Part shown: one piece after another, positions 28,964 to 37,234 of the stretch
Layout: every line of letters begins with the position of its first letter
Numbering within the stretch: position 1 is the stretch's first letter
Assembly (NCBI RefSeq): GCF_038622445.1
Contig: NZ_CP152019.1
Span: 1,524,501-1,588,500, forward strand
DNA length: 64,000 bases
Source: Sporosarcina sp. FSL K6-1522
GTDB lineage: Bacteria; Bacillota; Bacilli; Bacillales_A; Planococcaceae
Direction of reading: 5' to 3'
Translations under genes and position numbers: made by a program
The notes under the pieces: generated by a model
Told to the model about the DNA's origin: nothing
Seen by the model: the letters and a program-made list of their open reading frames with translations, nothing else
The model's database searches: none

Positions 28964-30127
28964 ATGCGTTTTGATTTAACTGACGAACAGCAACAATTGA
29001 AGCAAGAAATCCGCACCTATCTAGACAAACATGTAACGCCAGAACTCGTAGAAGAATTAAAGGGAAATCCCGATGGAGGTCCATTGTGGAAGACCTACAT
29101 TAAGAAGTTGGGCGAGGATGGCTGGCTTGGCGTTGGATGGCCTGTTGAATATGGGGGACAAGGAAAAACACCTTTGGAGCAATATATCTTCTTGGAAGAA
29201 ATCAATCGTACAGGTGTGAACATTCCTTTTATTACGCTGGAGACGGTTGGTCCGACGCTTATGAAGCTTGGAACAGAAGAGCAAAAAAACTACTTCTTGC
29301 CAAAGATTTTAAAAGGCGAAATCGAAGTGGCGATTGGCTACACGGAGCCAGAGGCGGGTACTGACCTTGCTTCTTTGCAAACGCGAGCGGTGAAAGACGG
29401 CGATTCGTACATCATTAATGGACAAAAAGTGTTTACGACAAATGCCCACATATCCGATTACATTTGGCTCGCAGCACGGACGGATCCCGATGCGCCTAAA
29501 CATAAAGGCATCTCCATCTTTTTAGTACCGACGAACACGCCGGGGGTTTCTGTAGATACGACGCATTTGATGGGAGAAAGAACGAACAGTACCTACTATG
29601 ATAACGTTCGTGTACCTGCCGATGCATTGGTAGGTGAGGAGAATAAGGGATGGCAATACATTACGACACAACTATCCCTAGAGAGGCTGATGTTGTCTAC
29701 TTACTCCAGAATGGAACGCATGGTGGAAGAGACGACGGAATGGGCGAAGGAAACCGTGATGGATGGAAATCGAGTCATTGATAATCCTGGGGTACGCGAC
29801 AGCCTAGCCGAATTGACGGTCAAACTTGAAGTACTTCGATTGCTTAATTATCGGGCTGCTTGGTCGCATGAAAATGCCAATGAAGCACCTTTCCGACCTT
29901 CAATGAACAAGGTATTTGCTGCTGAACTGAACCAGGAAGTCTATGACACATGCATGGGCATTATGGGGATGTTTGGTCAATTGCGAGCGGATTCGAAGTG
30001 GGTGGTTGCAGATGGAAGTGCGGAAAGATATTCGAAGAGCCAATTAGTGTACCTTTTTGGTGGCGGTGCGAATGACGTGATGCTAGATCTTGTTGCGAGA
30101 TTTGGTCTTGAGTTACCAAAGGTTTAA
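28964..30127 (+). CDS. Acyl-CoA dehydrogenase (first of two)
   Basis: A 387-residue flavoprotein with the ACAD N-terminal helical domain (GWLGVGWPVEYGGQGKTPLE), the middle beta domain (IGYTEPEAGTDLASLQTRAV) and the C-terminal domain ending YLFGGGANDVMLDLVARFGL. It introduces an alpha-beta double bond into an acyl-CoA. Its C-terminus resembles ACADs that act as heteromers on bulky substrates, such as mycobacterial ChsE pairs. A partner ACAD is encoded at 32760. The ATG at 28964 follows GGGGTGAGAG. Confidence 0.9.
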   Translation: MRFDLTDEQQQLKQEIRTYLDKHVTPELVEELKGNPDGGPLWKTYIKKLGEDGWLGVGWPVEYGGQGKTPLEQYIFLEEINRTGVNIPFITLETVGPTLMKLGTEEQKNYFLPKILKGEIEVAIGYTEPEAGTDLASLQTRAVKDGDSYIINGQKVFTTNAHISDYIWLAARTDPDAPKHKGISIFLVPTNTPGVSVDTTHLMGERTNSTYYDNVRVPADALVGEENKGWQYITTQLSLERLMLSTYSRMERMVEETTEWAKETVMDGNRVIDNPGVRDSLAELTVKLEVLRLLNYRAAWSHENANEAPFRPSMNKVFAAELNQEVYDTCMGIMGMFGQLRADSKWVVADGSAERYSKSQLVYLFGGGANDVMLDLVARFGLELPKV

Positions 30128-30171
30128 GGTTTTATGCAAGCGCTATCATTTTGAGGAGGGGGAAATAGACA

Positions 30172-30693
30172 ATGACCTTAACAAGAGAAGAAATAGACCA
30201 ATATGTAGGGATTGACTCGGAGAAAATTAAAGGACCCGATGCCGTTTGTAAGCAGATGATCCGACATTGGTGTGAGGTAATGCAAGAGAATAATCCGTTA
30301 TATTTAGATGAAGAGTACGCGGCAAAGACAAAATACGGTGAAGTGATTGCACCGCCAATGCAAGTGCAGGTCTATACAATGAGCCCTCTTTGGCCAGTGG
30401 CGGAGCGAAAGCTGAATCCAATGGAACACATGGTGAAGCTAATGGAAGAGGCAGGGTACTCGTCCATCGTGGCGACTGAACAAGGTCAGGAGTATTTTGC
30501 ACCCATGAAAGTAGGGGATGAGATTAGTTACACGATTTCCGTTGATGTCGTTTCTCCTGAAAAGCAAACGAGTCGTGGACCGGGTTATTTCATTACTTTC
30601 CTTTATACATTTGTCAATCAAAGAGATGAATTAGTCTGTAAACAAACCTTTACAATTTTGGCATACAATTCGATTGCGAAGGAGGGGGCATAA
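30172..30693 (+). CDS. MaoC-like N-domain protein, apparently non-catalytic
   Basis: A 173-residue hot-dog fold protein of the MaoC_dehydrat_N type. The segment WCEVMQENNPLYLDEEYAA aligns with the hydratase-2 motif, but the catalytic Asp and His (DxxxxH) are absent. GGAGGGGGAAATAGACA precedes the start. The next gene encodes a MaoC protein that keeps the motif, and the two are separated by two bases, so a heteromeric hydratase is likely, as with mycobacterial ChsH2/ChsH1. The non-catalytic role is inference from missing residues. Confidence 0.82.
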   Translation: MTLTREEIDQYVGIDSEKIKGPDAVCKQMIRHWCEVMQENNPLYLDEEYAAKTKYGEVIAPPMQVQVYTMSPLWPVAERKLNPMEHMVKLMEEAGYSSIVATEQGQEYFAPMKVGDEISYTISVDVVSPEKQTSRGPGYFITFLYTFVNQRDELVCKQTFTILAYNSIAKEGA

Positions 30694-30695
30694 GG

Positions 30696-31139
30696 ATGCA
30701 GCTAACAAAATCAGAAAGCATCACTTGGGATGAAGTAGAAGTAGGCTATGAATTACCCGTACATGAGAGAGAGATTACAGCGGCATTGATTGCAGGTGGA
30801 GCTATATCGGCTACTCACGATTATGCGGCGGTCCATCATGACTACCATGCCGCCCGTCAAGCGGGAGCTGACGACATCTTTATGAATATTTTAACGACGA
30901 ATGGTTTGATTGGTAAGTACTTAACGGATTGGGCAGGGCCGACATTGGAAATTAAAAAAATTACACTCAGACTTGCGGTTCCAAACTATCCTGGTGATCG
31001 CATGACAACGACTGGTTATGTAACAAAAAAATACGAGGCGGAAGGACGACACTTGTTAGAGATTGAGTTTATCGGGAAAAACAAGATTGGCTATCATGCG
31101 AGCGGAAAAGCTGTCGTAGCTCTTCCGGTGAGGGGGTAA
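30696..31139 (+). CDS. MaoC-family enoyl-CoA hydratase subunit
   Basis: A 147-residue hot-dog protein with a good DxxxxH active-site motif in ATHDYAAVHHDYHAA. It would hydrate the double bond made by the acyl-CoA dehydrogenases. It follows its non-catalytic partner by two bases and overlaps the thiolase start by one base, so the three are almost certainly made together. The length and motif spacing match ChsH1-type subunits. Confidence 0.85.
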   Translation: MQLTKSESITWDEVEVGYELPVHEREITAALIAGGAISATHDYAAVHHDYHAARQAGADDIFMNILTTNGLIGKYLTDWAGPTLEIKKITLRLAVPNYPGDRMTTTGYVTKKYEAEGRHLLEIEFIGKNKIGYHASGKAVVALPVRG

Positions 31140-32311
31140 TGGGTATGGGAACTGTACGAGATAAAACGGCGATTGTTGGTATTGGGGCTACGGAGTTTAG
31201 TCAGAATTGTGGAAGAAGCGAGCTTCGTATGGCACTAGAAGCTATTTTGGATGCGGTGGAGGATGCGGGTCTAAAAGTAGAAGATATCGATGGAATGATC
31301 AATTATACGTTGGATACTGCCGATCAAATTGAAATTGTACGATCGTTGGGTATTCCGAATCTAAGTTTTTTCAGTAAAGTACCATATGGAGGCGGTGCAA
31401 GTTGTGGAACGATTGCACATGCGGTGGCCGCGGTGGAATCAGGTATGGCTAATTATGTGGTGTGTGTACGTTCGATTCGAGACGCATCCGGCCCTGTAAC
31501 GTATGGTGATTTTGAACCTACACGCGTTTCCGGTGATACGTATATGGGGATGTATCATCCGTATGGCCTGCTGACACCAGTATCGTGGGTAGCGATGTTT
31601 GCGCAGCGATATAAGCACGAATATGGCATTAAAGACGGCGATTTGGGATGGATCTCCTTAGTTAATCGAGAGAATGCGAATCGCAATCCGAAAGCGATTT
31701 TTCACAATCGTACCTTGTCGATGGAAGAATATATGAATTCTCCCATCAACGTCGAACCGTTACGTCGACATGACTGCTGTTTAAGTACGGATGGAGCTGT
31801 TGCAATCATTGTCACTTCAGCTGAACGTGCAAAACATTTGAAGCAACGTCCCGCTTATATTTCTGGGGTGATCCAAGGCATGTCGACAAATGGCGAAGTG
31901 ATGACAAGTTATGCCCGAGAAGATATTACCGTGTTACATGAGACCGAGGCTTATGGGAAGAAGCTGTTCGAAATGGCTGATATGACACCGAAAGATATTG
32001 ACGTTGCACAATTTTATGATGCTTTTAGTCCTCTCGTTCCGATGCAGCTAGAAGCACTTGGATTTGTTGGGAAAGGTGAAGGCGTTCCGTATTGTGAAGG
32101 GGGGACGCGTATCCGTCTTGATGGCGAATTGCCAATCAATACTTCGGGCGGTCTGATGTCTGAAGGTTATCTACACGGTATGAACCTCATATCTGAAGGG
32201 GTTCGCCAAATTCGTGGAACATCTACTTCGCAAGTAAAAGATGCAGAAATATCATTAGTCACTGGGGGATTAGGTGTTCCGTCAAGTGGTCTCATTTTAA
32301 AAAGGAGGTAA
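31139..32311 (+). CDS. Thiolase-like lipid-transfer protein (Ltp2/SCP-x type)
   Basis: A 390-residue thiolase-superfamily protein, with AIVGIGATEFSQNCGRSE at the N-terminus, GGGASCGTIAHAVAAVESG in the nucleophile region, VAQFYDAFSPLVPM and a C-terminal GGLMSEGYLHGMNLI in place of the usual GHPxGxxG loop. It belongs with Ltp-type proteins, some of which work as retro-aldolases together with a DUF35 protein; that partner is the next gene. Whether it is a thiolase or a retro-aldolase cannot be settled by sequence reading alone. Confidence 0.85.
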   Translation: MGMGTVRDKTAIVGIGATEFSQNCGRSELRMALEAILDAVEDAGLKVEDIDGMINYTLDTADQIEIVRSLGIPNLSFFSKVPYGGGASCGTIAHAVAAVESGMANYVVCVRSIRDASGPVTYGDFEPTRVSGDTYMGMYHPYGLLTPVSWVAMFAQRYKHEYGIKDGDLGWISLVNRENANRNPKAIFHNRTLSMEEYMNSPINVEPLRRHDCCLSTDGAVAIIVTSAERAKHLKQRPAYISGVIQGMSTNGEVMTSYAREDITVLHETEAYGKKLFEMADMTPKDIDVAQFYDAFSPLVPMQLEALGFVGKGEGVPYCEGGTRIRLDGELPINTSGGLMSEGYLHGMNLISEGVRQIRGTSTSQVKDAEISLVTGGLGVPSSGLILKRR

Positions 32312-32318
32312 TGGATAG

Positions 32319-32741
32319 ATGGTTAAACATGAAGAGAAGGTTATGACGCCAAGACCAATGATGAATCAAGACACTGTGGAATATTGGGAGAAGCTACAAG
32401 AAACAAAGCAACTACATTTACAAAGATGTCAACATTGTAAAACGTATTCACACCCGCCGCGCCCAACTTGTTATAAATGTCGTTCATTCGATATGGAGTG
32501 GGTTCCGTCATCGGGTAAAGGCGTTATTCATAGCTATGTTGTGTATCACCGATCCGTTCACCCGGGCTTCAAAACACCATATGAGGTTATTCTTGTGGAG
32601 CTAGAAGAAGGTGTTCGTCTTGTTTCCAATATGGTAGATTGTGAGCCGGACGAGGTCTATATCGGAATGCCTGTTGAAGTTGTTGTGGACCAAGCATTTG
32701 AAGATGTGGCTATGCCGAGGTTTAAGCGACAAAACATTTAA
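32319..32741 (+). CDS. DUF35 Zn-ribbon/OB-fold protein
   Basis: A 140-residue protein with a rubredoxin-like zinc ribbon (LQRCQHCKTYSHPPRPTCYK then C) and a C-terminal OB fold (GKGVIHSYVVYHRSVHPGF, VILVELEEGVRLVSNM). DUF35 proteins bind thiolase-family enzymes and in the igr pathway form the active Ltp2 aldolase. It directly follows the Ltp-like gene. In mycobacterial ChsH2 the DUF35 domain is fused to a MaoC domain; here the two are separate genes. Confidence 0.9.
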   Translation: MVKHEEKVMTPRPMMNQDTVEYWEKLQETKQLHLQRCQHCKTYSHPPRPTCYKCRSFDMEWVPSSGKGVIHSYVVYHRSVHPGFKTPYEVILVELEEGVRLVSNMVDCEPDEVYIGMPVEVVVDQAFEDVAMPRFKRQNI

Positions 32742-32759
32742 AGAGGGAGGGATAAGCGA

Positions 32760-33944
32760 ATGGATTTTTCGTTAAATGAAACCCAAGCAGAATTTAAACG
32801 TACAGCCCAAAAGTTTTTTGAAGAGAAGTGCACGGTAGCTGCTCTAAAGGGATTTGAGGAAAGTGAGGGGCAGTATTCACCTGCCCTTTATAAAGAATTA
32901 GCGGATCTAGGCTTTTTAGGATTAATCGTACCAGAAGAGTACGGAGGATTTGGCGGCAGTTTGATGGACTTGGCATTGATTGTAGAAGAAGCCGGTTGGG
33001 CCATTCTTCCTTCGCCGTTTTTATCGACAGTTGCCTATGGAATTGTTCCGCTATTAGCGAGTGGAACAGAAGAACAGAAGCAGGAGCTACTGCCGAAAAT
33101 TGTCGCTGGAGAGCTTGTTTTCTCCGGGGCGTTGTCAGAACCTCAGGCACATTATGCGCTGAATCATATTACGACTGCTGCAGAGAAAAGTGGCAAAGAT
33201 TACACGCTTTCAGGCAAAAAGTTATTTGTGCCATACGGACAATCTGCTGATTATCTAGTGACCTTAGCTAGAACGGAAAAGGGAACGGAAGCGACTCATG
33301 ATGGGCTAAGCCTTTTCTTAGTAAAAGGAAAACAGCCGGCTATTCAAACAGCACCTTTGGCATCGATTAACGGAGAAGGACTGGTGGAAATAGACTTCCG
33401 AAATGTCGCACTTTCTGAAACGGATGTCCTAGGAGAAGCAAACAAAGGCTGGTCTCTAACACAAAAGACGCTACAGATGGCGACTGCGCTGCAGTGTATT
33501 GAAATGGCAGGCGTACTCCGCCGGGCATTGGATGTTACAACGGAATACGTAAAAGGGCGTACACAGTTTGAGCGTGCAATTGGTAGTTATCAATCTGTCC
33601 AACACCGATTGGCCAAAATGTATACGGTCGTTGAAGGTGGACAATTAGCAGCTTATCAAGCCATTTCACGACTGGAGGCAGGAGCCTCTGCTGAAAAAGA
33701 GCTGGCAGTTGCCAAAGTATGGCTAAGTAAGGAAGGCCAGAGTGTATTAGTTGGTGCGCATCAATTACATGGCGGAATGGGACTGGATATGGATTATCCA
33801 CTACAATATTGCTTCCGTCGCTTTAAGAGCCTACAGCTGAATATTGGTTCAGCATCTGCCCATCTGACTGAGCTTGGGAAGTCGTTGGTACAGCAAACAG
33901 GTGAGAGTGTAAAAGAGGACGCGGCTAAACAGCTTGTATTTTAA
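32760..33944 (+). CDS. Acyl-CoA dehydrogenase (second of two)
   Basis: A 394-residue ACAD with the usual three domains (LGFLGLIVPEEYGGFGGSLM; FSGALSEPQAHY; TQFERAIGSYQSVQHRLAKM) and a C-terminal LHGGMGLDMDYPLQYCFRR region of the FadE29 kind. With the 28964 gene it makes the pair expected for a heteromeric dehydrogenase. AAAGAGGGAGG precedes the start. It is the last gene of the operon before an R2 repeat. Confidence 0.9.
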   Translation: MDFSLNETQAEFKRTAQKFFEEKCTVAALKGFEESEGQYSPALYKELADLGFLGLIVPEEYGGFGGSLMDLALIVEEAGWAILPSPFLSTVAYGIVPLLASGTEEQKQELLPKIVAGELVFSGALSEPQAHYALNHITTAAEKSGKDYTLSGKKLFVPYGQSADYLVTLARTEKGTEATHDGLSLFLVKGKQPAIQTAPLASINGEGLVEIDFRNVALSETDVLGEANKGWSLTQKTLQMATALQCIEMAGVLRRALDVTTEYVKGRTQFERAIGSYQSVQHRLAKMYTVVEGGQLAAYQAISRLEAGASAEKELAVAKVWLSKEGQSVLVGAHQLHGGMGLDMDYPLQYCFRRFKSLQLNIGSASAHLTELGKSLVQQTGESVKEDAAKQLVF

Positions 33945-33952
33945 AATATACG

Positions 33953-34100
33953 TTGAACAAAGGAACCTTTCTAACACTGCTCGGCGCTTGCGGATGCCTT
34001 CCGCCATAAGCTAGGCCGTAAACCACTGCCTGGCTTACGGCACCGGCGACCGCTTGTAAGGCGCTTTCGCTAAAGATTAGTGAAAATCATAAGTTCAATA
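33953..34100 (+). repeat. R2 interspersed repeat, full copy
   Basis: Full-length R2: GGCGCTTGCGGATGCCTTCC GCCATAAGCT, then GGCTTACGG, then GGCGACCGCTTGTAAGGCGC, ending AGTGAAAATCATAAGTTCAA. An inverted copy lies at 43201-43350 and a shortened one at 13485-13573. Several short palindromes within it could fold. It lies between the ACAD operon and the CoA-transferase group. Confidence 0.9.
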
Positions 34101-34182
34101 TATATTCTGTCTCATTATATAGATGCGTCATGCAGTTGCCGACACGGCATTTTCGAAAAAAATGGATGTGAGGTGAAGAGAT

Positions 34183-35385
34183 GTGACAAAGCAAGCACTT
34201 TCCGGCCTTAAAGTTGTTGACCTCACTTGGAATGTTGCGGGGCCTTATTGTACGAAAATGTTAGCCGATTTGGGTGCCGAAGTGATAAAGATTGAACGCC
34301 CGGGAATTGGAGATCCTTCTAGATTAGAAGGTCCGTTCCCGAACGATCAACCTGATTTAGAAGCAAGTGGGCTTTTCACGTATCTGAATAACAATAAAAC
34401 GAGCATCACGTTGAATTTGAAAAAAGAGCGCAGCGTGGAAATTATCAAAGACCTCGTACGAGATGCAGATATATTGGTCGAGAATTTTAGTCCGCGGGTG
34501 ATGCCTAGTTTGGGGCTAAGTTATGAGGTACTAAAAGAGATTAATCCTCGCCTTGTAATGGCATCTATATCGAACTTTGGGCAAACAGGTAAATACCGTG
34601 ATTATAAAGCGACCGAACTAATTACGCAGGCGATGAGTGGATTTGCTAGTTCAATAGGAGAAGATACGCGAGAACCATTGAGGGCAGGCGGGAAGTTGAG
34701 AATGCTGGAGTATATCGCAGGTGCATTTACAGGCATGTCCATTTTGACAGCGATTACAGGCAGGCGAAGAACTGGGGAAGGGCGGCATATCGATGTTTCG
34801 ATAACGGAATGTGGTTTGTTGCAAAGATCGTATCCAACTGTTCAAAACTCCTATCCGACCAGTCCAAGTAAATACATTCGACGTTATGTAATGATGCCGA
34901 GTATCGAGAAATGTAAGGACGGTTACATTGGTATCACGCTGTTAACAGGGCAACATTGGCAAGACTTTTGTGTAATGACGGAAATGTATGAGTGGATGGA
35001 AGACCCTCGCTTTACGACGTTAGACAATCGTTTGAAGCATAAAAAGATGTTTCAGGATCGCTTTGATGAGTGGTTGATGAGGCATACGCGTGAAGAAATC
35101 CTAGCATTAGGAAGAGATTGGCGAATTCCGGTGACACCGATTCCAGATAGTGGCGAAATGCTCGATTTCCCACAATATAAGGAACGTGAATTTTTTGTAG
35201 AAGTGGAGCAACAGAAAATTGGAAAAGTTGCTCAACCAGGGGCGCCTTTCCGAATGTCTAAAACCCCGTGGGGAATTACGACACCTGCTCCATTGCTAGG
35301 GCAGCATAATGACAATGTCTATGGCGAACGGCTCGGTTTGTCGGAAGAGACGATTCAATCGCTAACAACCGAAAAGGTCATATAA
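34183..35385 (+). CDS. CaiB/BaiF-type (family III) CoA transferase
   Basis: A 400-residue class III CoA transferase that moves CoA between carboxylates. It has the N-terminal LKVVDLTWNVAGPYCTKMLA and LGAEVIKIERPG, and VENFSPRVMPSLGLSYEVL. In the catalytic-Asp region (GGKLRMLEYIAGAFTG) a Glu stands where Asp is expected, so activity may be altered. The start is GTG at 34183 after GAGGTGAAGAG. It opens a three-member set of family III transferases. Confidence 0.88.
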   Translation: MTKQALSGLKVVDLTWNVAGPYCTKMLADLGAEVIKIERPGIGDPSRLEGPFPNDQPDLEASGLFTYLNNNKTSITLNLKKERSVEIIKDLVRDADILVENFSPRVMPSLGLSYEVLKEINPRLVMASISNFGQTGKYRDYKATELITQAMSGFASSIGEDTREPLRAGGKLRMLEYIAGAFTGMSILTAITGRRRTGEGRHIDVSITECGLLQRSYPTVQNSYPTSPSKYIRRYVMMPSIEKCKDGYIGITLLTGQHWQDFCVMTEMYEWMEDPRFTTLDNRLKHKKMFQDRFDEWLMRHTREEILALGRDWRIPVTPIPDSGEMLDFPQYKEREFFVEVEQQKIGKVAQPGAPFRMSKTPWGITTPAPLLGQHNDNVYGERLGLSEETIQSLTTEKVI

Positions 35386-35415
35386 GCAAAGGTTGGATGA
35401 AAGGGAGGAGTGGAA

Positions 35416-36654
35416 ATGATGGCATCCTTACCGTTAGAAGGAATACGAGTACTAGACCTATCGATGTGGTGGTCGGGGCCGATTTGTACGTCATATCTAG
35501 GTGCACAAGGAGCAGAAGTCATTAAGCTTGAATCTGTGCAAGCACCCGATGGTTTTAGATATACGATGTCAACGCCTCGTGAGAATTGGTGGGAGTTAGG
35601 ACCACAGTTTAATGCTGCGAATCTAAATAAGTTAGGTCTTACTCTTAATTTGAATGAGCCCGAAGGTGTTCGGTTGTTTGAAGAGCTTGTTGCGAAAAGT
35701 GATGTAGTCATTGAAAACTTTACTCCGCGCGTCATGGCAAATTTCGGATTGAGTTACGAGCGCTTGAGTGACATTAATCCTAAAATCATTATGTTGTCGA
35801 TGCCGGCGTATGGAAAAAGCGGACCATACAGCGATCAGCCTGGTTTTGCCTATACGTTTGAAATTTTAGCTGGCCTCGCACAAATCACGGGGTATCGCGA
35901 TGGAAACCCGATGATTATTTCAGGTGTCGGGGATGTAATTTCAGGGTTTCATACCGCTTATGCCTTACTCGCGGCATTGGAACATCGCGCAAAGACGGGG
36001 GAAGGGCAATTGATCGAAGTTGCGCAGGTCGAGGCGAATGCCAATTTAATGGGGCAACCCATCGCTGACTATTCGATGAATCAGCGTAATTGGGGACGTG
36101 AAGGAAATCGTCAACCGAATATGGCGCCACATGGTATTTATCGTTGTAAGGGAGAAGATTCTTGGGTAGCGCTTGCCATTACAGATGACGATGAGTGGCA
36201 AAGGTTTTGCCAAGTGACCGGGCAACTGGAATGGGCAAATGACGAGCGCTTCCAAAAAGCGGCGGACCGTTGTGTGCATCATGATGCGTTAGACCAGCTC
36301 GTAGAAAGCTGGACAGCACAGTTTGGTCATTATGAAGCAGCCAATCTGTTGCAAGAAGCAGGTGTGAATGCTGGGCCAGTACTTGAGATTCACGAGTTAG
36401 AGACGGATCCTTTTTTAGCTGATATGTTCCAAGAGGTGACGCGGGAGCTAACAGGCACGCATGCGTATCCGGGCTGGCCAGTTAAATTCTCGGGACAACG
36501 TCTCCAGCACCGCAGCCCGGCACCGACACTGGGTCAACATAACGAATACGTGTTAAAGGATATTTTAGGGCTGACAGCTGAAGAAATAGCAGCATTAGAG
36601 CAAAATGAGCTAATTGGGGATGTCCCGTTAGGTGCGAAAGTAAAAGCATTGTAA
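35416..36654 (+). CDS. CaiB/BaiF-type CoA transferase
   Basis: A 412-residue family III CoA transferase. It has EGIRVLDLSMWWSGPICTSY, LGAQGAEVIKLES and VIENFTPRVMANFGLSYERL, and keeps the catalytic Asp in SGVGDVISGFHTAYAL. The ATG at 35416 follows GGGAGG by seven bases. It lies 30 bases downstream of the preceding transferase, so they are likely co-transcribed. Confidence 0.9.
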   Translation: MMASLPLEGIRVLDLSMWWSGPICTSYLGAQGAEVIKLESVQAPDGFRYTMSTPRENWWELGPQFNAANLNKLGLTLNLNEPEGVRLFEELVAKSDVVIENFTPRVMANFGLSYERLSDINPKIIMLSMPAYGKSGPYSDQPGFAYTFEILAGLAQITGYRDGNPMIISGVGDVISGFHTAYALLAALEHRAKTGEGQLIEVAQVEANANLMGQPIADYSMNQRNWGREGNRQPNMAPHGIYRCKGEDSWVALAITDDDEWQRFCQVTGQLEWANDERFQKAADRCVHHDALDQLVESWTAQFGHYEAANLLQEAGVNAGPVLEIHELETDPFLADMFQEVTRELTGTHAYPGWPVKFSGQRLQHRSPAPTLGQHNEYVLKDILGLTAEEIAALEQNELIGDVPLGAKVKAL

Positions 36655-36681
36655 AGGGTTTATCCGAATAGGAGGTGGAAG

Positions 36682-36804
36682 ATGATGGCCGTTAAAATTG
36701 GGACGAAATATAAGTGTGTAGCTTGTCAGAGTGAGTTTATTGTCATCAAGGCAACGCCGAATGCCGAGCTGAAATGTTGTGGCACTAGCGTAGAGAATAA
36801 ATGA
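36682..36804 (+). CDS. Desulforedoxin-like miniprotein (40 residues)
   Basis: A short gene with an AGGAGGTGG ribosome binding site. The product begins MMAVKIGTKYKCVACQSEFI and carries CxxC followed by CC (ELKCCGTSVENK), the metal-binding spacing of desulforedoxin-type rubredoxin-like proteins. It is predicted to bind one zinc or iron ion. It sits directly after a CoA transferase, 28 bases beyond its stop. A related 47-residue protein is encoded just downstream. The function is unknown. Confidence 0.8.
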   Translation: MMAVKIGTKYKCVACQSEFIVIKATPNAELKCCGTSVENK

Positions 36805-36822
36805 ATCATGTAAGGCTTATCT

Positions 36823-37011
36823 TCATTCAGCAGAAAACTCCCACCTCGATAGGTGGCGAGATGAATGCGGTTTTGTTTTACTGTTCAGTGGGTGTTCAAA
36901 CGCCAGCTGAACGAAGATAAAGCCTCCGGCGGATGTCATAGATTTTTTAGAGGAGCTTTTCGAGCGAGCTCGAAAAAAATCTGGACGCAATTACGCCGAG
37001 GCGTAATTGAT
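36823..37011 (+). repeat. R1 interspersed repeat
   Basis: CTTCATTCAGC and GCTGAACGAAG bracket an internal hairpin (CCACCTCGATAGGTGG). After them come AAAGCCTCCGGCGGATGTCA, GAGGAGCTTTTCGAGCGAGC TCGAAAA, and the terminal palindrome CAATTACGCCGAGGCGTAAT TG. Other copies are at 43353, 54424 and 54681, with a fragment at 18127. It lies between the two desulforedoxin-like genes. Confidence 0.9.
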
Positions 37012-37036
37012 TGAATAGGAAAGGCGGAATGATCGT

Positions 37037-37180
37037 ATGGCAAACCAACTAGGTAAACGTTTTGAATGTAAAGAATGTGGCGTAGAAGTGTTATGCACGA
37101 AAGCGGGGGATGGGGCAGTCGAGTGTTGTGGTGTGGAAATGCAGTTGAAGCAACCAGTCGCTTTGCCTACTGCGGATTAA
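37037..37180 (+). CDS. Desulforedoxin-like miniprotein (47 residues)
   Basis: The product starts MANQLGKRFECKECGVEVLC and continues through VECCGVEMQLKQP, giving CxxC and CC pairs at the desulforedoxin spacing plus an extra Cys. GGAAAGGCGG lies upstream of the ATG. It resembles the small zinc/iron ribbon of desulforedoxin and the N-terminal domain of desulfoferrodoxin. It is separated from its paralogue by an R1 repeat and is followed by the fused CoA transferase. A role as metal or redox partner of the pathway is speculative. Confidence 0.85.
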   Translation: MANQLGKRFECKECGVEVLCTKAGDGAVECCGVEMQLKQPVALPTAD

Positions 37181-37234
37181 TAAAATCAGCGCAGGAAGTC
37201 CGTACTGTCATAGCCCAGGGGAGTGAAAGAAATA

